NCBI GenBank assembly: GCA_022605955.1
Contig: JAKCOZ010000001.1
Span: 100,596,211 to 100,660,210, forward strand
From: Rallus limicola
Taxonomy: Eukaryota; Chordata; Aves; Gruiformes; Rallidae
Direction of reading: 5' to 3'
Length of the DNA: 64,000 nt
Shown here: positions 1-12,439 of the stretch, piece after piece
Numbering within the stretch: position 1 is the first letter of the stretch
Layout: each line of letters starts with the position of its first letter
Translations under genes and position numbers: made by a program
The notes under the pieces: generated by a model
What the model saw: only the letters and a program-made list of their open reading frames with translations
What the model was told of the DNA's origin: nothing
Databases searched by the model: none

Positions 1-1004
1 TTTTATACCATTTAATATTCACCAGACTAGGTTAAAAAAAAAAAAAGCAACGAAAAAGCAGCTATATTTAGTAGAAAACAGTTATTATAAATGCCCCATT
101 TCCCTGCTAGCTATTCCACCTCCCTTAATTTTAATCTTGCTTCCCTACAATAATATAGGGAACACCGTGAAACTTTTGAGACCTCCAGCAAGCCCAGCCT
201 GTCCCACTTCGCAGCGTGTCCTGTTTAACTGTGCCCTCTATCCTAGGGAACCGTGTTGCGGGCTCTGCCGAATCACTGTACTACCTTGCAGAGCTTATAC
301 TGCCAGTGTAGATTCAGGCTTTGATTGAGACATGATGCCAGGGATCTGGAATGTTACCATATCATTTTCTATACTAATATCAGTTTAGGATGTTGCAACT
401 TCAGCTGGGGGAATAAAAAAATAAATCTGAAGTACAGAGTATCTCTTTCCCCCACCCCCATATTGTGGGGTTTTTTTAACCAAAATGAACCAAATAAGGC
501 ATACCTTCATTGCTGCAGGTCAAATGAAAGATCTTTCTAAAGGCTTCAGTATGAGACCTTGTAGTTTTAAGTGAACTTATCACCCTAGTCCAATAGTAAA
601 GGCATAAAACAACACTAGAGGGTAAATGAAGGACTAAGAACTTCAATATAGATACAAACTTTGTATAATTCAGGATTATTTTGAAATTTTTTTTTAAATA
701 ATAACCTACTGGCTTCCTCAAGAATGTCAAGACCTAGCCTCTAATTTTTTTAATTTTTTGTCCCCAAAGCTTTAAAATTTGAGGTCTATTTGCTTTCTAT
801 TACATCCTCTGTCTGTGCTGAGCTACTGCTGCAGTTACACGGTTAAATAATCCGCAGCAGAAACATCCATTTGCATGCATTGGCATTTTTGGCAGTTGGC
901 AGGTATAAATTTTCAGCTCTTATCCAGGTGTATAATAAAAACTATAATTGTTTGAAACATTTTTCGGTGTTATTTACCAATGGAAGAAAAACCTCCTGTA
1001 AAGT

Positions 1005-1007
<3 letters not shown>

Positions 1008-1046
<39 letters not shown>
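1008..1046. repeat. Poly-T run (39 T)
   Basis: An uninterrupted run of thymines is read directly from the sequence. It could be the tail of a minus-strand retroposed sequence, but no recognisable element body abuts it, so it is called a simple repeat only. Confidence 0.9.
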
Positions 1047-1047
<1 letters not shown>

Positions 1048-3652
1048 TAATTCTAACAATTCTTGTAACTTAGGCTACCTGAAATTTGGGTATTTGCCTA
1101 TGGTAATGCCTGTAAAATCCTAGACTGTGTATTATTCTGACTAGTTTATGTAGTCTAACTTAAAGCCTCTTTTCCAGTCACCATATCACTACAATAAAAT
1201 GAATGTCTACCGTTCATAATTATTCATTGAAGTGAACAGGAAGGTACAGACTTGCTTTCCCTTCTCTGGATTCCCAACCACATCATGACTTTCAGTGGCA
1301 CCTCAGACTGTTCAATGAATTTCATCAACCCACATTTTAACTGGTTGGACAGAGCAAGAACCTTAAGAATTTCCACTTCATCTTTCTCCATGCTGGACTA
1401 TCTAATGCAACCAAGGGACCACTTGAATAGGACATCCAACTTGCTCTCCATAATATTAATAAATTATGTTATCATAAATTAAACTTTAAAAATGCACATG
1501 ATTATAAGAAGTAGGACTCTTTTTGAAAGGAGCTGTTAAATGACTCAAAGGAGAACCATTGATACATATTTTTTTTCCCTTAAGTGTGCTCACTGAACCT
1601 TCCTATGCATACAGAGCTACATATCATTGCTACTGTCATTCCTAAGAGAAGGTTATAAAGAAATCCTCTTAGGAAGGCTTCTGATACAAAAAAAATTGAA
1701 CAGTTTATAAAATGATATTGAAACCAAGTGATAAATATGCAAATTAAACTTGCCAGGTGGCAGGAACTCTTTCAATGTTCCTTTTCACCTTTAGATAGAG
1801 TATGAAAGTTTTCTGCCAGTCTCTCGGTCTCAAAGTGATTTTGAGTAATACCTTGTGAGCAAATTTAAAATTGAAAATTTATATTTTCCAGGTCATTCTT
1901 ATACGTTAGATTAAATAACTCAAGAAAAAATGTAAAACATGTATGAACACCTGCAATGAAGAGAATGTCAAGAGCAACGGGATCAAAATTCTATAAAAGA
2001 CTGGAATGAAAGCATGAAATGAAGACTTAACACCTGCACAAAAAGCTTATGAGTGCCCATAATGAACCAGAAGGGTTATCCATTATAGCATGTGTCCTTT
2101 CCTGACTGGGACCAGGAATAGGACAGAGAATTCAGAACAAATCTTCATCGTGCAGACGGGGACTACAGTTTTTGATAGCTGACAACATAAAGTGAAACAC
2201 CTTACTGGAAATCCAATTTTTAAAGTAATATTAAATAATGGTTCAAATAGTTTAAATGTTAGTGCAAAAAGTGTGCAGGTGAGATTGCATCTTAGTGTTG
2301 GTTTACATGAAGTTCTGAGGAAAATAATACAATGTTTAAAGAATACTGTGACTATATTCGAGTTGTCCAAAGATAACATGAATGAAACAAGTTAAGCTAA
2401 CAAGTATATAACTCTTATTTTCATTACTATTGTTACTGCTTTGCTTCTAAAAACACAGTTTGCAACTAACTCTATAAAATGTAAAAGTTGATGAGACTTC
2501 AAATTTGTGTTATTAAGGCCTGTCCAATCTGTTCAGTGTTGGCCAATGCAGAAACAAAAGCAGAGAAAGAGAAAGATTAGTATAAACTAATCCACTTCTT
2601 TTCCTTTTTAGGGTGCACAGTAAAGCAAACCTGAAATATATGAACATTTTATTTTAAGAAATTACTTAACTAATCCTGTATTATGTTTAACTATCTAATA
2701 ATTAAAGAAAGTCTGAGTATATAATTTCAAGTTTTTTTTCTTTTAAAGTAGAAATTTTGCTAAATTCTTACTCCAGGTCTCTACTTCAGAGTGTATCTCA
2801 CAAATATTTTGAGAATGCTGTGCTAGCTCTCAATTTTTTAACTGTCTTCTTAAATGAAAAGTGTGTTTCTGGTGTGCTTGTCTGATAAGGATACACAGCA
2901 AGAAAAAAAAAATCTTGTGCTTTTAATAATGGATTATCTTTATGAAATTGTCTGTTTTCTCAGAGGTCATGATTAATTTCCTGTCAAATACATAATACAG
3001 ATATTAAAAGCAGTACCTATATGGTCTTGTTTCTTAGTTTCTCTACATGGGAATTTTTCACATTAGAGAGTAATTTTAGCATCCAACTACAGTTTGAAGA
3101 AATTTTTCTATGTCGTCATTAATACAATTTGTAGTTCTAAGGATAGAGCAAGTGTAAACTGTAATTTGGATTAAAGCCTCAATTTTGTTTTTCTACACAA
3201 CTCATAGTTTAGTTAGGCACTTCACAGCTTTTAAATTTGTTTTCTGAAATTTATTTTGATTCTTAAGAATCACATGTCATATAGCTTGCTCCCACTTTCA
3301 GAAACTCTGATATATTAGTCTCTTTTCTGAATTCCTGTTTCAATTATGCCAAAGAGATATAATTGTGCAGCCCATTTCAGCTTACTAAACCAAAATGTTA
3401 CAGTACCATTACCTGTCAACCTTCACTTCATGGCAACAGTTTAGATGTTTTGTATTAATCTGAATGATCTAAACTCATGTTAGCAGCTTTTATTTTTTCC
3501 CCCATAAAACATTCCAAACATTTATATGCATCTCTATACACATATAGCTTGTATCTTTTTCTGTAACTCCCCCCCCCCATATGCATATGCAAATTGTAGA
3601 CACACACATTTGACTGTAATTCATGTTCTTTGGGGTTTGTGGGATGTGTATG

Positions 3653-3660
<8 letters not shown>

Positions 3661-3692
<32 letters not shown>
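3661..3692. repeat. (GT)n microsatellite
   Basis: About 16 uninterrupted GT units, followed shortly by a TTTA tetranucleotide repeat at 3708-3727. Both are seen directly. The GT run makes a spurious Val-Cys repeat in two reading frames, which should not be read as protein. Confidence 0.95.
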
Positions 3693-3695
<3 letters not shown>

Positions 3696-3975
3696 GTTTT
3701 GTTGTAGGTTTATTTATTTATTTATTTCTCTGGATAATTTTTTTTCTTTTACTTACCAACAAAGAATCTCTTTTCCTCATAGCCATGTTTTTGATGTGTT
3801 TCTGATACTTCTTTGGCTTTAGCAAGTGTAAGGTACTAGAGATATGCCTTAAAAATCACCAACAGAACCATAACCCCCTCTCTTTCTTCTCTCTAGCCCT
3901 ACCCCCTTCTTTCCTCTCTCTAAATCACCATAAAACCTCATCCCTATGACACCCACACAACAAAAGAATTCCACC

Positions 3976-4250
3976 TGTCAGGAATGAATATACATCTTGT
4001 TTATCTTAAAGTGGCTTATCTCAAAGCCTGTAAGGTGTGGCTATGCCAAGGACTTAATGACTATGCAATGAGATAACACTGTAAAAAGGCAAGACCAACA
4101 AAGATAAAAGACAGCATTCCACCATCCATCCTGAGGACATCAAGAGAGCATTCCCCTTTGGACCCTAAGACCTTGGGGAATGCTCTGCCATCAGACCTGA
4201 AGACATCAGACTGACAGGACACTGTAGCTCCCTGGTGGTATATCTTGCAA

Positions 4251-4281
<31 letters not shown>

Positions 4282-4402
4282 TCTTTTTCTTCCCCACCTT
4301 CTCTTGCACATTTGTTGTGAGCCAAAAAAAGTGACTTGAACCTTGACTCCGTTTTGAGTCTTAATTCTTTTCTCCAATAATTGTGAAGACCTGGTAACAA
4401 CA
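3976..4402 (+). mobile_element. Candidate endogenous-retrovirus solo LTR (about 425 bp)
   Basis: The block starts with TGTCAGGAATG and ends with GGTAACAACA, giving the TG...CA ends expected of an LTR. Its last 110 bases have the look of an R-U5 region: a TTGACTCCGTTTTGAGTC stretch, a T-rich tract and AATAATTG. A CT microsatellite at 4251-4280 sits inside it. No clean target duplication was found: the left flank is CCACC and a similar ACACC occurs three bases beyond the right end. No primer-binding site is recognisable downstream. The plus orientation is inferred only from the placement of the R-U5-like end. The family is not identified; this is a structural call. Confidence 0.4.
4251..4280. 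repeat. (CT)n microsatellite
   Basis: A nearly pure TC/CT run with one TTT interruption, followed by a T/C-rich tract. Its complement yields the Arg-Glu repeats seen in three minus-strand reading frames here, which are artefacts. Confidence 0.9.
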
Positions 4403-5866
4403 AAACACCTAATTGGACGTCACTCAGGAGTTAAGTCCAGATGCCCCCAGACACCCAGACTGATCTGAGGTCATTTGGAATGCAAGGGGGTTTAACCTCT
4501 GCCAAATTAGGCTATCTGATTATGGATCTTGACAGCAAGATACATAGATGGCTGTATCAAATGAATGGAGGTATTTAATTAGACATCCAGACACTTTAAG
4601 GCTGATAGCTTCCTTCTAGTTCTGCCAACTGAAAAGTGTATTCCAGTGTAATACATTTTTTGTGAAATAGCTCTTCATTCCAAGAGAATCCACAAATGGA
4701 CATTAGTTGGCCCTTTAAGGAAATTAAAATATTTAATGTTAAAGCAATATTTTTTCACAAAACACTTGTTTTACTTGATTATTATTGAACTTTTAGAAAA
4801 CCATGAAAGAAACTCAAATAAAACAGGTGTGATGATAACTCTTTCTAATAATAATAAATTTTATTATGGTCATACAGATGTGATGTCATTTGATAATGCA
4901 GGCTATTAATGCAGTACCCTAGATGTGTCTACTGTAATGGCACAAGTCAACAAGAGAACTAATGCAACAGCTAAAGTCTAAACATTTGAAAATACATAGA
5001 TTATGTACATATATTCCAAAGAAAGTCTTTGCAAAACAGTGTTATCTAAATTTTTATGAAAAGAATGATGAAGTACAAGCTGGTAAATGGAACAGGCAGA
5101 TGAGAACTAAATAACTAGGAAAAAATTATAATAATCAGTGAAAAATCAAGCTCATAAAAAAAAAAAAAAAGAATTTCACTACTGAATAAATGCTGGTAGG
5201 GAATAATTTATACTCTTCTCAGTTCTTTGTTGAGCCCTTTCTGAAGAGAGGTAAAGACACAGAACCTTGCTTTTATATAAAAGAAAGGGTAGATCAGAAG
5301 TCATGTCTGACAGGAACCATGTCTGTCAAAGACTTCATCACTAGCCACACTGTCTGATTTAATAAAATGGGATAAATAGCTAAGAGGCCCAATTGAGGGC
5401 TTAGAATTTAGAGTACTAACAAATGACTCAGTCCACCACTGTTCTTAAGAATGATTTCTCTTGCAAAATATTTTGGCATTTTGGGGTTCTATGTCTTTCA
5501 TGGTGATAGTAACTCACAAACCCTTTGCTTGTCACAGAGTTCCATTCTGTTATACTTGAGGCTGAAAATCTGTCTCTCTTTAAATGTTTACTTGTAAGTG
5601 CTCTAAAAGCCATATAGACACTGAATAGTGATACAGAATACAGTTATCACTCCAAAACAGGCAACATTTTCCAGAGATACAATCCATTCCACTGACCCCC
5701 AAAACCTCCATTTGAAGATAAAACTGTACCTAAACATTGTGTCCAAATGAGAATCATTGTATGCTTTGTCTTTTAGACATAATGCACCCATTATATCTTG
5801 CGCAGAGATAGAAAGAGGTAACAATACTTAAAAGTGTATCTCATGTGTGAAATGGGTAACACCACA
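4403..5866. other. Noncoding stretch; nothing recognised
   Basis: AT-rich sequence with a 15-base poly-A run at 5156-5170. Two adjacent minus-strand frames (5428-5613 and 5603-5824) lie just downstream of the decayed retrotransposon at 5867-6960 and may be part of its 3' untranslated region. Neither shows a recognisable domain. Confidence 0.6.
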
Positions 5867-6960
5867 TTAAGTTGGTGCAAAAGCCAAATTCATGAGTTGA
5901 TTTCTCCTAAATTTATAGTCTCTATAGCTTGCAGGGTTGAGAGCACTTCTGTTGCTTGGGTGAGAAACTAGCCCAATTTTGCCATAGGCATCACAGATGC
6001 AGATTCTTCTGTTTGTTGTGACTGTGTTCCTGCTTTGCCTTTTGTTCTGCTGGTTTAGCTTAGTGGCACTGACAGAATCACTACAACCACCAGCTCTGGC
6101 AACTCTACCACCAACACATGGACTGTAATAGCAGTTTCCCATGTCCTGAAGCTAACACCAGATAGCTAATGATTTGCCCGAGCACATCTTTTAAAGTATT
6201 CATTGGCCTGCCTTCTGGAAATCCAAATCATTTTTACCACCTCTTGAAATAGTTTTAGGCACTCTACTTCAACATATGCATCAGATTTTATAGGAGTGTC
6301 ACTTGAATGCTGAATATTTGACTATGACTATGTTGGTTCTTATTCTCAAAGATAATACCATGTGGGCACAGAGAGCGTGTATATGTAAGAGCCCAAAATG
6401 ATTACTGGAACAGCTCTAGATTTTCCAGTCCACATTTTCCAGTCACACAAGAGAACAGGAATTAAAATTGTGTAGTGCGCATTTACTTTTGTTTGGATTC
6501 AAATGCCTCTTTCCTTCTTGGAATGCTGTTTTAAACTCCTCAAAAGCTGTTCAAGCTTTTCCTCTGCTTCATCGAACTTCATCATCAATCATTACACTCT
6601 GAGATGGCACGCTGCCACAAAGGCAGAATAGCTGGTGCTGCACAGTCAACAAAAACAACTGGCTTGATGAGCTTTCCCTTATGATACACCTGGACCCAGA
6701 CCTCTGTTTTTTGAGCTGTTTTTTGGCCCAACACACCTAGCAGCGGGATCAAAATAGTAATATACTGAAAATCCTTCTAGTGTGTGTGTACAATCTGTAT
6801 ACAGTCATTAGCAAAGTGTAGGTCACGGGCCAGCAGCTCTACAATCTTTGACTTAGTGCAGTCTCTGTAGGCTGAAAATTACATCGTTATTAAAATGCAA
6901 ACACTGATTCCTTTATTATTGGCTCAAAATCAAGAGCTGCTGTGGAAAAGATGTTTAAAA
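5867..6960 (-). mobile_element. Decayed non-LTR retrotransposon: end of reverse transcriptase plus zinc-finger-like C-terminus
   Basis: Read on the minus strand, broken frames line up in the right order with the C-terminal half of an endonuclease/reverse-transcriptase ORF of a non-LTR retrotransposon. At 6801-6815 the frame reads FANDC after a LLARDLH stretch; the family has the catalytic motif FADDC there, so the first aspartate of the pair is lost. A KTEV motif follows near 6700, then VMIDDEV at 6575-6595, a signature of the region after the palm domain. At 5960-5980 it reads KIGLVSH, which corresponds to the conserved IGLxSH part of the zinc finger that ends such proteins. Stops and frame changes lie between these islands, so the copy is dead. 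The endonuclease and 5' part are missing. The clade (RTE-like or another) cannot be assigned by eye; it is clearly not the CR1 type found elsewhere in this window. Confidence 0.6.
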
Positions 6961-8964
6961 TAATAACTCAGTAAGGACCCTTTAAAAAAAACAAACATAA
7001 ACAAAATGCCAGTTCAATGTTTCTTCTCAAAAATCACAACCCATCCAACCAACCATCCAAACAGAAAAGCAGACTGCCCTCTGTCCATCATTAATATGAA
7101 AGTTCTAACAAACTTCAACATGCCACCAACCAACACCGTGAAGAGGTTTGTGGAGATGCATCTGAGAAACTTTGTGATGACAAAAATTCAAACCAGGACC
7201 TAAGTCTACCTCTGACTTTTTCTTTCAGAAGACTGTCTGCAAAAATCATATTAACGGTTTTGTTCAGTCTAAAGGCTTATTTGTAACTTTCACTATAATA
7301 TTTTTTATATATAGTCTGGACATACTATGAAAAATATACTCATATATTTATTGTTATATATAGAAGTAAAAATCAAGGTCTACTGTACATATCAGCCAAG
7401 CTACTGCCAATAGACAAAACAGAAAACCAGGCTAACAATCTGGATGCTAGTTCCTTGCAACCATGGTTGTCCAACCAACAACACTTGCATAATATCATAA
7501 GCAAGAATCCTTACGGATTCTGAAGCAGCGTTCTAATCTAGTAAAAAGAATTATATACAGGAACATGCATAAAAAAGGAACCAAACCTGCAGGTACCCCA
7601 GATTATGTGTAGACAAACAAGTGGGAGCAGGAAGAGCTCCAGCAACAGAATTTAGGACTTTTTAATTACTTTTTTTGTGGAAATTGAAAAAATTAATGTA
7701 ATTTTTAAAATTCCTCCAGATTATTATTACAGGAAAAGTATTTTACCTATGAAAATCTTTCCAGGAATAGAGGGTGAAAAAGCAGAACTTGGGAGGAAAA
7801 TAATTATTATGAGTTCAGACTACAATGGATTCATTTCTTTCATTTTTTCTTTCACTGTGGTGTGTTTCAAGGAACTTAATTTGGTCTCTGCTAAAATTTC
7901 TCTGTCTCCAAAACTATGAAATCAGAAAGTGCAAGCTGCCATTTTTATTGACTTAGTCACTGTAAGAGTTTGTTCCGAGATTAAATCTAATGGTTTATAT
8001 AGCTTATCATTAATAGTTTATGTATTTAATCATCATTACTTACCCTTCTTAACTGCTGCCCTCTCAATTTTTATGTAAAAGGACATTTTAACAAGTTATT
8101 GTTCAGCAACAAAGGCTTATTCTTATTTGGTATGAATAAACAGCTCCAACAAGAACTGATTTCTACGAAAATGATGTATCCCTCCAATATAGTTGACCTA
8201 ACTATTCCCATGTAAGTTAAACTAATAGATTTTTTAAATTTCTAAGGTAATTTAACTGCCTCACTACCTGCCTCTATCCCTTGCATTCAGTTTTGCTGTA
8301 CTTTCTCTTTAAATGCAAAAAAAATTACTGAAACAAAATTTTAACTGGGATGCAGATAGATTTAATCTAAACTAGAGGAAGAACAACAGAAAAAAGCTTG
8401 CACTTTGACACCATTAGCTGCAGAATCATTTGATATCAGTTAATGGACTTGCTAAATGTGACAAGAATTAATTGTGTCCAAACCTTGCATGGTTGTTCTG
8501 CCATGTTTATGCTGTAAAAAGTTACCAATTGTTGAGGAGGGGACTAACAGTACTTATTATCTTTTATTTCACATTTATTCAGAAGGCCAGAAGGTTTTTT
8601 ACAACTTTAAGAGAATCCCATATCCTCATATTTCAGAAAAAGTAATTACACTTGCCTTCAGGAAGTTTCAAAGTTAAAGTGTCAAAACAGGGCTTTTCCC
8701 CCTCCCCCAGCAATTCCCTCCCTGATATAGACTCTGCCTAAATGAAGCTAATTTCATGAAGAATGTCAACTGACAAAACCTTATGGATAGACAACATATG
8801 GTTCCACTGGAGTTTATTGAATCAGCTATTGTCAGCCTTCGCTGAAGGAAAATGGCTGAAATGAATGAGAGTAACTTATTGTATGTAGAGCTGACTCCAT
8901 TGCAAGTGAGGGTTGAGAATTAAGGAGCAGTAAACTGGTGGGGTTTGGGGTATGAGGGACATTC
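6961..8964. other. AT-rich noncoding stretch; nothing recognised
   Basis: No gene, RNA or repeat family is recognised. Reading frames are at most 80 codons and show no domain. The part closest to 6961 could contain further unrecognisable remains of the retrotransposon at 5867-6960. Confidence 0.6.
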
Positions 8965-9746
8965 CTCACACCCCCAGCTCTAGCATGGGGTCCCACCCAC
9001 ACGAGACAGTCCTCCATGAACTTGTCCAATGTGCGTCCTTTTCCATGGGACTTCAGCTCTTCACCAGCTACCCCAGCATGGGTCACTGCTATAGAGTGCA
9101 GTCATACATCATAGAATGTCTCTTAGTCTCTCAGACCCAGGCTGCTCCAGCCTGGTCCTTCACAGGGTCACCAGCCTCCCCCCAGCAAACCTGCTCCAGT
9201 GGGGGTCTCTCTATCTCTCTCTCTCGCTCATCTCTGTTTCTCTTTCTCTCTCCATGGGCTGCAAGTGCTGGCAGGGGCTTGCTCCAATGCAGATCACAGC
9301 GTCTTCTGTATGTCTCCACCTGCTCCAGCATGGGGCCTCTCCACAGGCTGCAGGTGGTGTCTCGGCCTTTTCCATGGCCTGCAGGGGAGACACTCACTCC
9401 ACCATGGGTTTCTCCACGGGCTGCTGGGGCATCTTTCTCTCCAGCACCTGGGGCTCCTCCTCCCTCCCTTCCCTGACCTTGGTTCCTGCACAGTTTCTTA
9501 CATCTTCTCACTCCCTTCTGTGGTGTCAAAAAGTGGCTGCTTGCATTTTTTTTCTCCTATATGTGATTCCCAGAGGCGCTGTGACCGTCACTGATGGGCT
9601 CGGACTTGGTCAGCAATGGCTCTGGACTTGAGCCAGCTGGTGTTTGCTTTGTCGGGCCTGCAGAGAGCTTCTGGCTTCATGCAGAAAGCCACCCCTACAG
9701 CACCCCCTTCTCCACCAGAACCCCACCACACAAAACTGCAAGATCA
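8965..9746 (-). mobile_element. Long GC-rich solo LTR, copy 1 (3'-truncated)
   Basis: This is homologous over its whole length to 46614-47687 and, reversed, to 62365-63542. Shared landmarks are CTTCTCCACCAGAACC near the right end, the CACTGATGGGCTCGG and CCTGCAGAGAGCTTCTGGCT segments, a TCTCTCTCTC patch at 9206-9230 and repeated CTGCTCCAGCATGGGG / CCATGGGCTGCAG motifs. Compared with copy 3 it lacks the last 350-400 bases of the LTR (its left side here). Minus orientation is inferred from copy 3. The ORFs of up to 174 codons across it arise from GC-rich repetitive LTR sequence and occur on both strands, so no protein is called. Flanking retroviral genes are absent. Confidence 0.75.
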
Positions 9747-10526
9747 GTCTTCCTGATTTTTTGCAGTTTTCAGTAGCATTGTCCACAGCTGAAAAACATA
9801 AGTGGCATGAACAAAGAGAATCTGTGTCAGGTCAAATACCTATAACTGAGGAAAAGGTTGTTCCTTACAGCAGGTTGTGTCCTTGCCACCTCTGGCTTTG
9901 ACTCTACAAGAACTTTTTTGTAACCAAAATTGTGAAGGTTTTTACGCTCAGAGAGTTGCTGTTGTAAGCTTATTAAACAATTGATTAACTTCTATAAATC
10001 TGTAAATCTATAAACAGAACCAAGTAGCATTTTCATCCTACATACTAGGCAGGAGCTTGTTACCAATTGCCATACTTAGATATTCGTGTGTAGTGCCAGA
10101 TACATGGAGCAAACATATTTTCTTGTTTTTTATTGGGACAGCTGATGTCCTGGAAAATATTTTTAGATAGCAGTTACATTTTCTTTGCCAACCTTAATTT
10201 TCCAGCTTTCTGCAGGTGTTCAGAGCCACAAATAACTCCGAATACATTCTCTTCTCTTCCTCATTGTTGTTTTCCTGTCTATCCAGTTCTAATAGAAAAG
10301 ATATTATAGATACTAGAATGGCTAACACCATGTAAAGTGAACATTTGTCAGTCATTACTGTGCCAACTCCTGTGTTTTGTGTCAAACTAGAAAAATGCCC
10401 CAGTCATTCAATTGGAATAATCATCAAGACTTAGGCTCATCACCCTTAAGCAGAAGCTTGTTATACCAATATGAAGAGCAATTTGAGGAATCCTCTTAGA
10501 ATAAACAGACACAGACTTCCTTGTGA
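9747..10526. other. Noncoding stretch; nothing recognised
   Basis: Mixed-composition sequence between a truncated LTR and a CR1 end. No exon, RNA or repeat is recognised. Confidence 0.55.
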
Positions 10527-10723
10527 GGGCAGTGAGGTGCTGGCACAGGCTGCCCAGAGAAGCTGTGGCTGCGTCTCTCCTTGGCAGTGTTCAAGACCAG
10601 GTTGGATGGGGCTTTGGGCAGGCTGGGCTAGTGGATGGTGTCCCTGCCTATGACAAGGGATTGGAACTTTTGAATCTTTGAGGTCCCTTCTGACCAAAAC
10701 TATTCTACAATTCTTATTCTATC
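10527..10723 (+). mobile_element. CR1 LINE 3' end (5'-truncated)
   Basis: The segment has the standard order of a CR1 3' end: GTGAGGTGCTGG, then GGCTGCCCAGAGAAGC, then a TTCAAGACCAGGTTGGATGG block (end of ORF2), then GGTCCCTTCTGACC and the terminal ATTCTACAATTCTTATTCTATCA. That terminus is a diverged form of the ATTCTATGATTCTATGA repeat which CR1 elements use in place of a poly-A tail. Only about 200 bp remain, typical of strong 5' truncation. The last codons of the reverse-transcriptase ORF are still visible but carry no active site. It may start slightly upstream, around 10490. Confidence 0.88.
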
Positions 10724-11219
10724 ATACTTTGTACTTAATAAATGTAAGAATGACCTTTGCTATGTTTTGATTAATGTTTTTAAAAAGAAATGGTAATTTT
10801 CTTTTAAAATAAATAAATCTAATAATAATGAACATAACAAATAAATTTTATTCATATTAATAAGTTCTAAACAGTGAGCTAGGGTAAGCTTCCAACTAAA
10901 GATTATTTTTAAAACAAATGACCATATCAAGGTCTTTGTCAAGACAAAATACATTGGAGACAAAATAGATTTATCCCCTGTTTTGGAAAAAAATGCTAAA
11001 ATTATTTACCTTCTTTATCTTTAGTTTATATTGTTGTAAGGTTTATATCATGTCCTGAGCTTGATTCTTGCATCAAAACTTAATTTTTTTCTTTTGTTTA
11101 AATAAATGAAAGCTTTAAATTATTAATTTAATTATTAATGCCAGATCTTTAAGAAAAAAAATAAATCCAACAGCTTTGAGGATATGGTAATGCAAACTTT
11201 CTTTTATGTTTTGAGGTTT

Positions 11220-11251
<32 letters not shown>

Positions 11252-12439
11252 TGTCCATGCATGGCATAGCAAAACATACTGCTCTTTGGACCTAACACAG
11301 ATTTTATGTAAATAATGAGTAGCTGTTTCCTACGGAAACTGTGATCCAGCATTTAAGTCATATGTTGGCAAGTAATTCATAACAAATTACTACAGTTTAA
11401 TTCTGTTTATATGCTTTCTGTAAATAAACACTTCACTTACTTGATGGGTGAATTTCATTTAAAAAAAAAAAAAAAACCCAGACAAACTAATTTAGGTCTC
11501 CAGTTCACATATGAGCCATTACCTTGTCATCTGACAAATAGTGTGCACAAACTCCTGATAAGTAGCTTTTAAAATATGACTAATTTTAAACATTTGTATT
11601 TAGTAAATCTAGCTGTTTTGATTCAAGTGGTAAAATCTATTTATTTTATTTAATGAACCAAAATAATGAGATTTCATCTGTGAATAATGTTGTATATGAA
11701 TGATAGTTTATTAAAACAAATATTTGGCAATACACAGGTAAAACAAATTTTACATTAGTATTCATGCCAGTGAACTAATTTGCTCATTATTTGCAGCAAG
11801 CAGAGAGAAAGGTGTAAACACAGTCAAAGCAAATGCAATTAAATTGAAAAATTGGGGGGAAATGCTGCATTGGTACAAGTGCACCTACAAAGAAGTCTGA
11901 AAAGATTATTTATTAAAAATGTATTTTATTGACTTTTTTATATTCCCATTATAAAATCAAGGACATACCTATTCATCTGACTGCCAAATCACCGTTTTAT
12001 TTTTGATTTGAAGTGAAATTGTAGAGAGATGTATAAATCAGAACAAAATCTTCACTTTTAATGTTACAGAAAGGGAAACCAGATGGGAATTCTTGATTAA
12101 AAAACCCAAACCTGTTATGTTGTCCAAGTCTTGCCCTCCAAAACAGAGTAAGTCACATGGATGGAAACCATAGGAGAAATCTCACAGGCAGATCTGAAGA
12201 ACTGAAATAATTTTTGAATACTAATTTGGAAAAAACAAATATGGCAAACACATGACTCTACTCACTATTGTTAAATACAACTGGTTTTATTTACTAAACA
12301 CTGTAGTTTGTAGCTTTATCCAAATATTCATATAAATCTAAAATGTATTCATTTGAAAAGCTTTATTATGAACATGATTTATTAGTAGTCTAGCAAATGG
12401 AATGAAACTTAGAAAGATCTGTATCTTTAATGATTAAGA
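10724..12439. other. AT-rich noncoding stretch with poly-T and poly-A runs
   Basis: Contains a 29-base poly-T run at 11224-11252 and a poly-A run near 11461-11476. No transposon body adjoins either run clearly. No gene is seen. Confidence 0.65.

Larger units (their letters stand above)
1..3975. other. AT-rich noncoding stretch with simple repeats
   Basis: No gene or transposon could be recognised. The stretch contains a 39-base poly-T run at 1008-1046, a C-run near 3569-3577, a GT microsatellite at 3661-3692 and a TTTA repeat at 3708-3727. A pyrimidine-rich, C-rich patch lies at 3865-3970 just before the candidate LTR. Reading frames in it (up to 98 codons, for example on the minus strand at 2083-2379) have no recognisable domain and are of chance length. 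Around 840-960 there is an ATTTGCAT octamer next to several TTGGCA-type half sites; this is treated as a weak regulatory candidate in the findings. Confidence 0.7.

Noticed and set aside
3526..3822. Frames containing a Val-Cys repeat
   Set aside because: Produced by the GT microsatellite at 3661-3692.
4061..4403. Three minus-strand frames with Arg-Glu repeats
   Set aside because: Produced by the CT microsatellite at 4251-4280.
8952..9631. Frames of 171-174 codons on the plus strand and 132 on the minus strand
   Set aside because: They lie inside LTR copy 1. The corresponding positions in copies 2 and 3 do not keep the same frame, and frames are open on both strands because the sequence is GC-rich.
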